A DNA stretch of 55,861 bases from Actinomadura litoris (GCF_009733595.1 NZ_WOFH01000025.1:1-55861); one strand, 5' to 3'; numbered from the stretch's first letter, positions 17,095 through 25,487 are shown. The notes: generated by a model not told the origin, from the letters alone. Program-made: numbers and translations.

Positions 17095-19005
17095 GTGACC
17101 GGAAAAGGTGGCAGGATCAGGCGCTGGGCGCGCCGGCGGTTCGACGACGACTCGATCACCCGGCAGCGGATCAAGCCCGGCACCGTGCGGCGGATCGTCC
17201 CCTACGCGCTGCGCTTCCCCTGGCTGCTGTCGGCTCTGCTGCTGGCGACGGTGGCCGAGGCCGTCTTCACGGCGCTCAGCCCGCTGATCCTCAAGGCGAT
17301 CATCGACGAGGGGATCATCCCGCGCCGGTTCGGCGTCGTGCTGTGGCTGTGCGCGGCGGTGGTCGGGCTGGCGCTGGTGAGCGCGGCCGTCGACTACATG
17401 CGGACGTGGTGCGCCGGACGCGTCGGGGAGGGCCTCGTCTACGTCCTGCGGACGAAGGTGTTCGACCACGTCCAGCGGCAGCCGCTCGCGTTCTTCACCC
17501 GCGCGCAGACCGGCGCGCTGATCAGCCGCCTCAACTCCGACGTCATCGGCGCCCGGCGGGCGGTGACCTCGCTGCTGGTGGGCTCGGTGTCGACCATCCT
17601 GACCCTGCTCCTCGTGGTGGGGGCGATGTTCTACCTGTCGTGGCAGCTCGCGCTGGCGTCGCTGGCGCTGATCCCGCTGTTCCTGCTGCCGATCCGGCTG
17701 ATCGCCCGCCGGGTGCAGCGGCTCACCCGCGCCGGCATGGAGCTGGAGGCGGACATGGGCTCGCTGATGAACGAGCGGTTCAACGTCGCGGGCGCGATGC
17801 TCGGCCAGCTCTACGGGCGGCAGGACGAGGAGTCGGAGGCGTTCGCCGCGCGGGCGGGCCGGCTCCGCGACATCCAGGTCCGCGGGATCGCGGTCGACCG
17901 GATGACGTCCCAGCTCGTCGGCGTGCTCACCGCGCTGATCACCGCCGTCGTCTACGGGCTGGGCGCGGCGCTCATCATCGACGGACGGCTCCAGCTCGGC
18001 ACGCTCGTGGCGATGGTGGCGCTGCTGCTGCGCCTGTACGGCCCGGTGGACCAGCTCTCGACGATCCAGGTCGACGCGATGACGGCGCTGGTCAGCTTCG
18101 ACCGGCTGTTCGAGATCCTCGACCTCAAGCCGCTGATCAGCGACCGGCCCGGGGCCCGCGACCTGCCCGCCGGGCGGGAGGCGCCCGACATCGAGTTCGA
18201 CCGGGTCTCCTTCCGCTACCCGACGGCGGAGGAGGTGTCGCTGGCGTCCCTGGAGTCGATCGCCAGGCGCGGGGTGGAGAAGACCAGCGACGCCTGGACG
18301 CTGGACGGGCTGAGCTTCCGGGCGCCCGCGGGCAGGCTCACGGCGCTGGTCGGCCCGTCGGGCGCGGGCAAGACGACGATCACCCAGCTCGTCCCCCGGC
18401 TGTACGACGTCGGCGCGGGGGCGCTGCGGATCGGCGGCCACGACGTCCGGGACCTCACGCTGCGGTCGGTGCGGGAGGCGGTCGGGGTGGTGACGCAGGA
18501 CGCGCACCTGTTCCACGACACGCTCCGCGCGAACCTGGAGTACGCGCGGCCGGGCGTGACCGAGCGGGAGATCGTCGAGGCGTGCGTCGCGGCGCGCATC
18601 TGGGACATGGTCGAGGCGCTGCCCGACGGCCTCGACACCGTGGTCGGCGACCGCGGCTACCGGCTCTCGGGCGGGGAGAAGCAGCGGATCGCGCTGGCCC
18701 GGCTGCTGGTCAAGGCGCCGCCGGTGGTCGTCCTGGACGAGGCGACCGCGCATCTGGACTCCGAGTCGGAGGCCGCGATCCAGCGGGCGCTGCGCTCGGC
18801 CCTCGCCGGCCGCACGTCGCTGGTGATCGCGCACCGGCTGTCCACGATCCGGGAGGCCGACCAGATCCTCGTCGTCGAGGCGGGGCGGATCCGCGAGAGC
18901 GGCACGCACGAGGAGCTGCTGAGCCAGGGCGGCCTGTACGCGGACCTGTACCGGACGCAGTTCGCCGGCCAGGCGGGGGACGATCCGGCCGTCCGCTCCA
19001 CCTGA
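17095..19005 (+). CDS. ABC exporter, fused permease and ATPase
   Basis: A 636-residue half-transporter of the type IV (MDR/MsbA-like) exporter group. Residues about 30-330 form the six-helix membrane domain. The ATPase domain has Walker A GPSGAGKTT (420-428), signature LSGGEKQRIALARLL (from 524) and Walker B VVVLDEATAHLD (from 544). It works as a dimer in the cytoplasmic membrane. Its position inside the cluster suggests export of the peptide product, which also gives protection. The GTG start at 17095 has GAGGA upstream, and StrR-like half sites lie about 76-125 bp upstream. Confidence 0.92.
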   Translation: MTGKGGRIRRWARRRFDDDSITRQRIKPGTVRRIVPYALRFPWLLSALLLATVAEAVFTALSPLILKAIIDEGIIPRRFGVVLWLCAAVVGLALVSAAVDYMRTWCAGRVGEGLVYVLRTKVFDHVQRQPLAFFTRAQTGALISRLNSDVIGARRAVTSLLVGSVSTILTLLLVVGAMFYLSWQLALASLALIPLFLLPIRLIARRVQRLTRAGMELEADMGSLMNERFNVAGAMLGQLYGRQDEESEAFAARAGRLRDIQVRGIAVDRMTSQLVGVLTALITAVVYGLGAALIIDGRLQLGTLVAMVALLLRLYGPVDQLSTIQVDAMTALVSFDRLFEILDLKPLISDRPGARDLPAGREAPDIEFDRVSFRYPTAEEVSLASLESIARRGVEKTSDAWTLDGLSFRAPAGRLTALVGPSGAGKTTITQLVPRLYDVGAGALRIGGHDVRDLTLRSVREAVGVVTQDAHLFHDTLRANLEYARPGVTEREIVEACVAARIWDMVEALPDGLDTVVGDRGYRLSGGEKQRIALARLLVKAPPVVVLDEATAHLDSESEAAIQRALRSALAGRTSLVIAHRLSTIREADQILVVEAGRIRESGTHEELLSQGGLYADLYRTQFAGQAGDDPAVRST

Positions 19006-19026
19006 CCGGCGGCACCTGACCGGCGG
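18999..19026. repeat. Two 14-bp tandem repeats over a stop codon
   Basis: CACCTGACCGGCGG occurs twice in direct succession. The first copy includes the TGA of the ABC exporter gene. It lies between that gene and the tail-to-tail A-domain gene. Confidence 0.75.
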
Positions 19027-19046
19027 CGCGCGATCCCCGCGTTCGC

Positions 19047-20519
19047 CTAGCGCGCGGCGCCGAAGTCGTGCACGACGACGGCCGCGGCGCCGACGCTCGG
19101 GTGGCGCTGCAGGACGGCCTCGATCTCGCCCAGCTCCATCCGCACCCCGGCGATCTTGACCTGCCGGTCGACGCGGCCGAGGTACTGCAGGACGCCCTGC
19201 GGCAGCACCTTCACCTCGTCGCCGGTCCGGTAGAGGCGGCCGGTCGCGGTGGTCTCGAAGGGGTCGCGGAAGAAGGCGTCGCGGGTGCGGTCGGCGTCGC
19301 CGGCGTAGCCGCGGCCGACGCAGGTGCCGCCGACGAACAGCTCGCCGGCCTCGCCGGGCTCGGCGGCGTGCCAGCCGCCGTCCTCGCGGCGCAGGACGTA
19401 CAGCCGCGAGTTGATCACGGGGGCGCCGATCGGCAGCCGCAGCAGCCCGAGGTCGGCGGGGGTGACCGTGTGGTGGGTGACGTCGTCGGAGCACTCGGTC
19501 GGGCCGTAGGCGTTCATGAGGCTCGCGTGCGGCACCTCCGCCAGCCAGCGGCGGGCCAGCTCGGTGGGCAGCTCCTCGCCGGTCGCGAGCATCCAGCGCA
19601 GGCCGCTCATCCGGGGGGCGTCCGCCGCCTCGGCGAGGTCGTCGAGCAGCAGCCGGATCATCGTCGGGACCAGCTCGACGATCGTGACGCCCTCCGCGTC
19701 GACGTGCCGGGCGAACGCGGCCGAGTCGTGGCCGGTCCGGTCGGCGACGACCGTGACCCGGCCGCCGAGCAGCAGCGGGCAGAGCATCTGCCAGACCGAG
19801 ATGTCGAAGCCGAGCGGGGCGGTCTGGGCGAGGACGTCGGACGCGGTCATGCCGAGGTCGATGATCTTGGCGTGCAGGTGGTTGAGCATGCCCTGGTGCT
19901 CGACCACCGCGCCCTTGGGCCTGCCGGTCGAGCCGGAGGTGAACAGCATGTAGCGGGGCTGGTCCGGGCCGTCGAGCCGGGCGGCGCCCCGCCACGGCTC
20001 GGCGGACGCGGCGTCGGCGGCGCGCACCACCGGCACGCCGGCCTCCCCCGCGCCCTCGGTGAGCGCGGCCGTCACCTCGCCCGGGTCGGTGGCGAGCAGC
20101 AGCACCGCGCCCGCCTGCCCGAGGACGTCGGCGACGCGCCGGGCGGGCCAGCCCGCGTCCGCCGGGACGTAGACGGCGCCGAGCAGCTCGATCGCCAGGA
20201 ACGCGGCGATGACGTCGACGCCGCGCTCACCGCCCACGGCGACGACGGTGCCGCGCCCGGCGCCGTGCCGCTCCAGCAGCGCGGCGACCCGGCGGGCCTC
20301 CGCGGCCAGCTCGGCGTAGCCGACCCGGCGGCGCTCGTCCTGGACGGCGGGGCGGTCCCCGGCGGCGGCGAACCGCTCGACGTGCGTGATCACCGCGTCG
20401 GCGAGGTCGGCCTCGTGCTCGCGGCCGAGCGCCAGCTCCCGCGCGCGCCGCAGGTCGGGATCGGCGATCGGCAGTTCCGGCAGTTCCGAGGGGGCGAGCA
20501 GGGTCCGCGCGATCGTCAT
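19047..20519 (-). CDS. Free-standing NRPS adenylation protein lacking A9-A10
   Basis: A 490-residue A-domain protein with no carrier domain. The core motifs are present: A3 LFTSGSTGRPKGA (about 190-203), A5 NAYGPTE, A7 LYRTGDEVK and A8 GRVDRQVKIAGVRMELGE (about 445-465). It ends at AAAVVVHDFGAAR, before A9 and before the A10 lysine that completes adenylation. The DNA beyond the stop shows no continuation in any frame. My reading of the ten-residue pocket is D-I-W-E-L-T-A-D-D with the A10 lysine missing. Acidic residues at three positions suggest a diamino acid. The divergent neighbour is a Dap-type enzyme, so Dap is the likely substrate. It may act in trans on modules without an A core. Confidence 0.85.
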   Translation of the reverse strand: MTIARTLLAPSELPELPIADPDLRRARELALGREHEADLADAVITHVERFAAAGDRPAVQDERRRVGYAELAAEARRVAALLERHGAGRGTVVAVGGERGVDVIAAFLAIELLGAVYVPADAGWPARRVADVLGQAGAVLLLATDPGEVTAALTEGAGEAGVPVVRAADAASAEPWRGAARLDGPDQPRYMLFTSGSTGRPKGAVVEHQGMLNHLHAKIIDLGMTASDVLAQTAPLGFDISVWQMLCPLLLGGRVTVVADRTGHDSAAFARHVDAEGVTIVELVPTMIRLLLDDLAEAADAPRMSGLRWMLATGEELPTELARRWLAEVPHASLMNAYGPTECSDDVTHHTVTPADLGLLRLPIGAPVINSRLYVLRREDGGWHAAEPGEAGELFVGGTCVGRGYAGDADRTRDAFFRDPFETTATGRLYRTGDEVKVLPQGVLQYLGRVDRQVKIAGVRMELGEIEAVLQRHPSVGAAAVVVHDFGAAR

Positions 20520-20710
20520 GATTCCGCTCCCAAACAGTTCGACACTTGAGGGCCATTACCCCGCGCCACGGGGATGAACGCAGCTTTTGTGATTCGCTGC
20601 CCTACAGTACGGTGACCGAGGCTACGGCACCCAGTACCGATTTGCCTATTCTCCTTTCTCCCGGAACCCTGCCGTCACCGCTGCCTGTCATTCATTGGGG
20701 TGTGCGCAAC

Positions 20711-21670
20711 GTGACCATTATCGACTCGCCACACGAGTTCAACGTCGAGGACCTGTACGTCGACCTGCGCGGGCCGATCGGCTCCGCGCTGTTCCTGAAA
20801 TGTGAGGGATTCAACTTCGCGGGGTCGGTGAAGCTCAAGGCCGCGGCGCAGATGGTGGAGGCGGCGGAGGAGGAGGGCGTGCTCGGCGCGGAGTCCGTGC
20901 TGGTGGAGTCGTCGTCGGGCAATCTGGGCATCGCGCTGGCGCTCATCGCGGCGAGCCGCGGGCTCCGGTTCCGGTGCGTCACCGACCCGCGCTGCAACCC
21001 CGCCTCGCTGCGTTTGATGCGGTCGCTCGGCGCGGAAGTCGAGGTGATCTCCACGCCGGACACCAATGGCGGCTTCCTGGAGAGCAGGATCCGCCACGTG
21101 CGGGAACTGTGCGCGTCCAGCGATGACTACGTGTGGCTCAACCAGTACGCGAACCCGAGCAACTGGAGGGCGCATTACCGGCGCACCGCGCCCGCCATCG
21201 CGAGCGCCTTTCCTGGCCTTGAGGTGCTTTTCGTCGGCGCCGGGACGACGGGCACGCTGATGGGCTGCGCGCGCTACTTCAAGGAGCACCGGAAACCGGT
21301 GACGATCGTCGCGGTCGACGCGGTCGGGTCGGTGACGTTCGGCGGCATCCCCGAGCGGAGGCTCGTGCCGGGCCTCGGCACGAGCCGCCGCCCCGAACTG
21401 CTCGACGAGGCCTACATCGACGACGTCGTGTTCGTCCCGGAGACCGACACGATCGCGACGTGCCACGCGCTGGCGGCGCGGGGCTTCCTGTTCGGGGGCT
21501 CGACCGGCACGGTCGTCAGCGGCGCCGTCCGCTGGCTCGGGGAGAAGTACCCGGGCGCCGAGCCGGTCGCGGTGGCGATCTCACCCGACCTCGGTGAGCG
21601 CTACCTCGACTCCATCTACGCCGACAGCTGGCTGGAGGAGCACTTCGGCGCGCTCCCCGCCCGGTCCTGA
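20711..21670 (+). CDS. SbnA-like PLP enzyme for 2,3-diaminopropionate supply
   Basis: About 319 residues of the cysteine-synthase fold. The PLP lysine is in NFAGSVKLKAA, the substrate loop is ESSSGNLGIA and the phosphate loop is GAGTTGTLMG. FGGSTGTVVSGA and AISPDLGERYLDSIYADSWL match SbnA/VioB-type enzymes. SbnA joins O-phosphoserine and glutamate into N-(2-amino-2-carboxyethyl)-glutamate, which SbnB oxidises to Dap. No SbnB homologue is in the window. The start is uncertain: GTG 20711 has GGGG about 10 bases upstream; GTG 20702 and starts back to 20546 stay in frame. It is divergent from the A-domain gene. Confidence 0.85.
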   Translation: MTIIDSPHEFNVEDLYVDLRGPIGSALFLKCEGFNFAGSVKLKAAAQMVEAAEEEGVLGAESVLVESSSGNLGIALALIAASRGLRFRCVTDPRCNPASLRLMRSLGAEVEVISTPDTNGGFLESRIRHVRELCASSDDYVWLNQYANPSNWRAHYRRTAPAIASAFPGLEVLFVGAGTTGTLMGCARYFKEHRKPVTIVAVDAVGSVTFGGIPERRLVPGLGTSRRPELLDEAYIDDVVFVPETDTIATCHALAARGFLFGGSTGTVVSGAVRWLGEKYPGAEPVAVAISPDLGERYLDSIYADSWLEEHFGALPARS

Positions 21671-21717
21671 CGCGGCGTCCCGGCCCCGACGCGACCGCCG
21701 CGCGGCCGAGCCGCCGG

Positions 21718-21747
21718 GCGGCGGTCGGCCACGCGGCGGTCGGCCAC
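21718..21747. repeat. Two perfect 15-bp tandem repeats
   Basis: GCGGCGGTCGGCCAC occurs twice in succession between the convergent SbnA-like and MbtH genes. Confidence 0.75.
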
Positions 21748-21764
21748 ATGGTCGCGGGGACGGG

Positions 21765-21977
21765 CTAGCGCTGCTCCATCGCCGCGATCAGGCTCTTCGG
21801 CCGCATGTCGGTCCAGGACCGCTCGATGTAGTCGAGGCAGTCCTGCCGGCCCGCCTCGCCGAAGACCTTCTCCCATCCCTCCGGCACCTCGACGAAGACC
21901 GGCCACAGCGAGTGCTGGCCCTCGTCGTTGACCAGGACGAGGTAGCTGGCATCGGGGTCGTCGAACGGATTGGTCAT
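21765..21977 (-). CDS. MbtH-like protein
   Basis: A 70-residue protein with the MbtH signature: NPFDDPDASYLVLVNDEGQH, SLWPVFVEVPEGW and the C-terminal SWTDMRPKSL. MbtH-like proteins bind A domains and help them fold and turn over; one copy usually serves a whole cluster. The ribosome-binding site is GAGAGGA, about 7 bases before the ATG. A weak promoter (TTGACG, 19-bp spacer, CATAGT at 22017-22047 on the minus strand) lies between the gene and the StrR-type site, whose near edge is about 40 bp upstream of the -35. Confidence 0.97.
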   Translation of the reverse strand: MTNPFDDPDASYLVLVNDEGQHSLWPVFVEVPEGWEKVFGEAGRQDCLDYIERSWTDMRPKSLIAAMEQR

Positions 21978-22086
21978 CTCGCCGTCCTCTCTCAGGTGAT
22001 CGGCCCACGCGCACCCACTATGGCGCGCGTCCCCGTGGCCGCGTCAACGCCCACCGCGGGCCCGCCGCGGGGCCCGCGCGGGACGC

Positions 22087-22115
22087 GTTCGACTGCGCCG
22101 GTGTGCCGGTTGAAC
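22087..22115. promoter_or_regulatory. StrR-type operator
   Basis: The left arm GTTCGACTG (22087-22095), an 11-bp gap and the right arm CGGTTGAAC (22107-22115). The StrR consensus I know is GTTCGACTG, 11 bp, CAGTCGAAC: the left arm is identical, the gap exact and the right arm differs at two positions. It sits between the divergent MbtH and hydrolase genes and could activate both. Confidence 0.7.
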
Positions 22116-22189
22116 ACCAGGTGGGACCGGCTCCGGCGGCACGCCGCGGTGCCCTTGATCGGCCCGCTCGCGCGGTGCCAGGGTGGCGC

Positions 22190-22990
22190 ATGCCCTTCGT
22201 GAGCACCAACGGGATCCGGCTCTCCTACCAGCGCGCGGGACGCGGGGAGCCGGTGCTCCTCATCATGGGGTCGGGCGCGGCGGGCCGCGTCTGGACCCTG
22301 CACCAGACGCCCGCGCTGCACCGGGCGGGCTACGAGACGATCGTGGTCGACAACCGCGGCATCGCGCCCTCCGACGTCCCGCCCGGCGACTACGCGCTCG
22401 CCGACCTCGTCGCCGACACCCGGGGCCTGGTCGAGGCGCTCGGGATCGGGCCGTGCCGCCTCGTCGGCACCTCGATGGGGTCGATGATCGCGCAGGAGCT
22501 GGCGCTGGAGTCGCCGGAGCTGGTGCGCTCGGCGGTGCTGATCGCGACGCGGGCGCGCTCGGACGCGGCGCGCCGCGCCCTGGCGGCGGCCGACCGGGTG
22601 CTGCGCGAGAGCGGCGTCCGGCTGCCGGACGCCTACCGGGCCGCGCGGACCGTCGTGGAGATGCTGTCCCCGGCGACGCTGAACGACGAGGCGGCGATCG
22701 GGGGCTGGCTGGAGGTCTTCGAGATGTCGGGCGGGGACGACGTCGCGCCCGGTCAGCAGACCGTCGAGCCGGCCGGGGACCGGCGGGAGGCGCTGCGGGG
22801 CGTCACGGTGCCGTGCCGCGCGATCGCCTTCGCCGACGACCTGGTCTGCCCGCCGCACCTGGTCGCCGAGGTCGCCGACGCCATCCCGGACTGCGACCTC
22901 GTGGAGATCCCCGGCTGCGGCCACCTGGGGAACCTGGAGCGCCCGGACGCGGTCAACACCGCCATCGTCGAGTTCTTCGCCAAGAACTGA
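22190..22990 (+). CDS. Alpha/beta-fold hydrolase
   Basis: A 266-residue hydrolase. The oxyanion strand is VLLIMGSGAAGRVW, the nucleophile elbow is GTSMGSMIAQE (serine in G-x-S-x-G), the acid is in FADDLVCPP and the histidine in PGCGHLGNLE. Small hydrolases of this type in NRPS clusters can edit stalled carriers or modify the product; the role here is not proven. The ATG at 22190 has AGGGTGG upstream. A StrR-type operator lies 75 bp upstream, so it is probably co-regulated with the NRPS cluster. Confidence 0.85.
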   Translation: MPFVSTNGIRLSYQRAGRGEPVLLIMGSGAAGRVWTLHQTPALHRAGYETIVVDNRGIAPSDVPPGDYALADLVADTRGLVEALGIGPCRLVGTSMGSMIAQELALESPELVRSAVLIATRARSDAARRALAAADRVLRESGVRLPDAYRAARTVVEMLSPATLNDEAAIGGWLEVFEMSGGDDVAPGQQTVEPAGDRREALRGVTVPCRAIAFADDLVCPPHLVAEVADAIPDCDLVEIPGCGHLGNLERPDAVNTAIVEFFAKN

Positions 22991-23008
22991 CCGCCCCGGG
23001 CGGCGGCC

Positions 23009-23647
23009 TCACACCGGGCGCGGGTCGGCGGGCAGCGGCCACGCCACCGCGCGGGGGTCGGGGACGGCCTTGCGCCACGTCCGCTCGGCCGCGACGGTGA
23101 ACCCGCGCCGCAGGTAGTTCCCCCGGGCGTTCGGGTGGTCGAGCGTGCTGGTCGTCAGGTGGACGCGCCGGGCCGGGCCGAGGTCCTCGGCCCACACCTT
23201 CCCGCGCCGCCAGGCCCGGCGGGCGCACTGCTCGACCAGGTGGCCGCCGAAGCCGCGGCCGACGAAGGCGGGGACGAGCCCGACGAGGTGCACCTCGGTG
23301 TCCCCGCCGGGCTGCGCCTCCAGCTCGAAGTAGCCCGCGACCGTGCCCTCGGCCATCGCGATCCAGGTGGCGAGGCCGGGGCGGGCCAGCCAGCGCGCCC
23401 AGTCGGCGTGCGTCCAGCCGAACCGGTCCGTCCAGCAGACGCGGGCGCCGACCGCCGCGTACAGCGCGCGGCTCAGGTCGGGTGAGGCCGTCCCGGCGAG
23501 GCTGAAGGTCATCTCGCCGGGCGGCTCGGCGGCCGGGCGCAGGTCCGCGCGGTCGCGCATCTCCAGCGTCCACTCGGTGACGTCGATCCCGGTGGTGCCG
23601 GTACCGGTCGTGTCGATGCCGGTCGTGTCGGTCCCGGTGCTCGTCAC
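23009..23647 (-). CDS. GNAT-family N-acetyltransferase with repeat-rich N-terminus
   Basis: A 212-residue protein. The acetyl-CoA loop is seen in VHLVGLVPAFVGRGFGGHLV, and TSTLDHPNARGNYLRRGF is the typical GNAT C-terminal part. The first 25 residues are a low-complexity run of Thr/Gly/Asp/Ile from imperfect DNA repeats. I keep the GTG at 23647 because GAGGGGGG precedes it; an ATG at 23560 would remove the repeat. It lies 37 bases downstream of the CmlA-like gene, so it is probably co-transcribed. It may acetylate the peptide or a building block, or protect the host. Confidence 0.82.
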   Translation of the reverse strand: MTSTGTDTTGIDTTGTGTTGIDVTEWTLEMRDRADLRPAAEPPGEMTFSLAGTASPDLSRALYAAVGARVCWTDRFGWTHADWARWLARPGLATWIAMAEGTVAGYFELEAQPGGDTEVHLVGLVPAFVGRGFGGHLVEQCARRAWRRGKVWAEDLGPARRVHLTTSTLDHPNARGNYLRRGFTVAAERTWRKAVPDPRAVAWPLPADPRPV

Positions 23648-23684
23648 CGGCGGCCCCCCTCGTTGGCTGGACGGACGGCGGGGA

Positions 23685-25268
23685 CTACCAGCGCCACTCC
23701 TGCTGCTTGAACAGGTGCCCGGCCCTGATGTCCCGGTCGGAGCACCAGGTGAGGAACTCCTCGATCTGCTTGATCTGGTAGGTGTCCTCGTTGTAGGTGG
23801 TGGCCATCACGTGGCCGAGCCAGTCCTCCTCGCCCATCGCGTAGACGTAGGCCTCGGTGGCGCCCAGCTCGGTCATGATCGCGGCGGCCTGCTCGGCGTT
23901 GGAGCCCGACAGCTTGCGCGAGTTGCTCATCTTCTTCGTGACCGGGACCGTCAGCAGCGCCTGGTAGAGCCAGGTCAGCGGCGCGCCGTCGCACTCCATG
24001 CCGAGGAAGGCGATGTCGGCGGTGCCGAGGTGGCCCTTCACGTACCGGTACAGGCTCGGGTCGATGCCGGAGGAGTCGGCGCCGACGAACACCTTGCGTC
24101 CGGCCAGCTCGACCCAGTACGTCGACTTGGCGCGGATGTCGAGGTCGCAGTGCTCGCCGAGGAAGGGGGTGGCGACGACCCGGCCGCCGGGGAAGTCGAC
24201 CTCGTCGAAGTCGTCGACCTCGATGACGGGGAAGCCCTGGTGGCGGAGCATCAGCGCCATGGACGGGTCGGCGAGGTTCCCGCGCGAGGAGCGCGGCACG
24301 ACGATCGCGCCGACGCGTCCGCGCAGTTGCAGCAGGGTCTCCAGGACGATGTGGTCCTGGTGCCCGTGCGTGATCAGCACGAGGTCGATGTGGTCGGGCA
24401 GGTCGTCCAGCGTGTAGCGGTCGCCGGCGGTGCTGTCGGCGCTGATGAACGGGTCGGTGACGATGGCGGCCTCGGCCGTCTGCAGGACCAGGCACGCGTG
24501 CCCGAAGTAGCGGATCCGGCCGCCGCCCTCGATGTGCCGGTCCGCGGCGAGGCTCGGCCGCTCGCTCAGCATCCCCGACAGGTGCGCGGCCTGCGCGTCG
24601 TCCAGCCCCAGCGCGTCGCGCAGGTGGGCGAGGGTGGTCGGCTGGACGCGGGCCTTGAACAGCTCCTCCAGGCCGGGGTGGTCGAAGGGGATGTCCAGTT
24701 CCAGGACGTCCGGGGACGGCAGCCGAGGCGTGCTGAGGATGAACGGGCGCTCGATGCCGGTCTCGAAGGACAGCTGCACCGACTGGCGGGCGTTGGTGTA
24801 GTAGTCGCTCTTGTAGACGACCGGCTCCATGAACCGGAGCTGCGCCTGGTTGTCGGTGTCGTAGGCGAGTTCCACCAGCCCGCCCAGCTCGGAGGGGAGC
24901 TTGGGGTAGAGCGGGGTGAGGTCGAACCCGGTCGCGTTCGCGCGCAGCAGTTCCTGGCCGTCGGCGATCGCCTGCGCGAAGCGCAGCATGTCGGCGCGGT
25001 CGCGCTTGATGGCGGCGAGCAGGTCGCGCACCTCGTCGGCGCGCTCCTCGGGGATGTTGATGAAGTAGCCGCCGCGCAGCTCGGGGTTGTTGCTCGCCGC
25101 GATGTGGACCTGCGGCGACTGGAGGTAGGACTCCAGCAGCGGCACCTGGAGGAACGCCAGGTTCATCGCCGCCTGGACGGGCGCGACCGTGTAGGGCCAC
25201 GCGAAGAACCGGTCCACCAGCGGTTCGACGATCACCTTCGACCGCAGGAACAGCTTCTCGTCGGTCAT
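23685..25268 (-). CDS. CmlA-like diiron beta-hydroxylase acting on carrier-bound amino acid
   Basis: A 527-residue protein, close to the roughly 530 residues of CmlA. Residues 1-245 match the CmlA N-terminal domain (SKVIVEPLVDRFFAWPY, AAMNLAFLQVPLLESYLQSP). The C-terminal half is a metallo-beta-lactamase fold with ITHGHQDHI, giving ligands H301, H303, D305 and H306; E372 and D398 are candidates for further ligands. CmlA-type enzymes use a diiron centre and O2 to hydroxylate the beta carbon of an amino acid held on a peptidyl carrier. The target here is probably a residue on one of the NRPS carriers. A StrR-type operator lies about 220 bp upstream. Confidence 0.88.
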   Translation of the reverse strand: MTDEKLFLRSKVIVEPLVDRFFAWPYTVAPVQAAMNLAFLQVPLLESYLQSPQVHIAASNNPELRGGYFINIPEERADEVRDLLAAIKRDRADMLRFAQAIADGQELLRANATGFDLTPLYPKLPSELGGLVELAYDTDNQAQLRFMEPVVYKSDYYTNARQSVQLSFETGIERPFILSTPRLPSPDVLELDIPFDHPGLEELFKARVQPTTLAHLRDALGLDDAQAAHLSGMLSERPSLAADRHIEGGGRIRYFGHACLVLQTAEAAIVTDPFISADSTAGDRYTLDDLPDHIDLVLITHGHQDHIVLETLLQLRGRVGAIVVPRSSRGNLADPSMALMLRHQGFPVIEVDDFDEVDFPGGRVVATPFLGEHCDLDIRAKSTYWVELAGRKVFVGADSSGIDPSLYRYVKGHLGTADIAFLGMECDGAPLTWLYQALLTVPVTKKMSNSRKLSGSNAEQAAAIMTELGATEAYVYAMGEEDWLGHVMATTYNEDTYQIKQIEEFLTWCSDRDIRAGHLFKQQEWRW

Positions 25269-25487
25269 CTACGTCTCAACCTCCAGGAACCCGATGGCAC
25301 GGGCCGTCGCCAGAACGAAAGGGCCCGCGTTTCCAAGGCACGGGCGAAAGGAACGGGCGAAAGACCCGCGCGCCGCGCCACGCATTCGTGCGCACTCCCG
25401 CATCAGCATGTCTTCTCCACTCGCGGCCGGGCAATGATCCCCCGCGCATGCCCCGGGGAATTGAACATGCGAAATGGAGCGGGCGCC

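Noticed and set aside
19995..20519. A frameshift as the reason the free A protein lacks A9-A10
   Set aside because: I looked past the stop at 19047 in the other frames and saw no A9/A10-like sequence; the exporter gene ends only about 40 bases away.
22990..23030. The CCGCCC/GGGCGG palindrome after the hydrolase gene as a terminator
   Set aside because: The arms are separated by only one base, so a stable hairpin of that form is unlikely.
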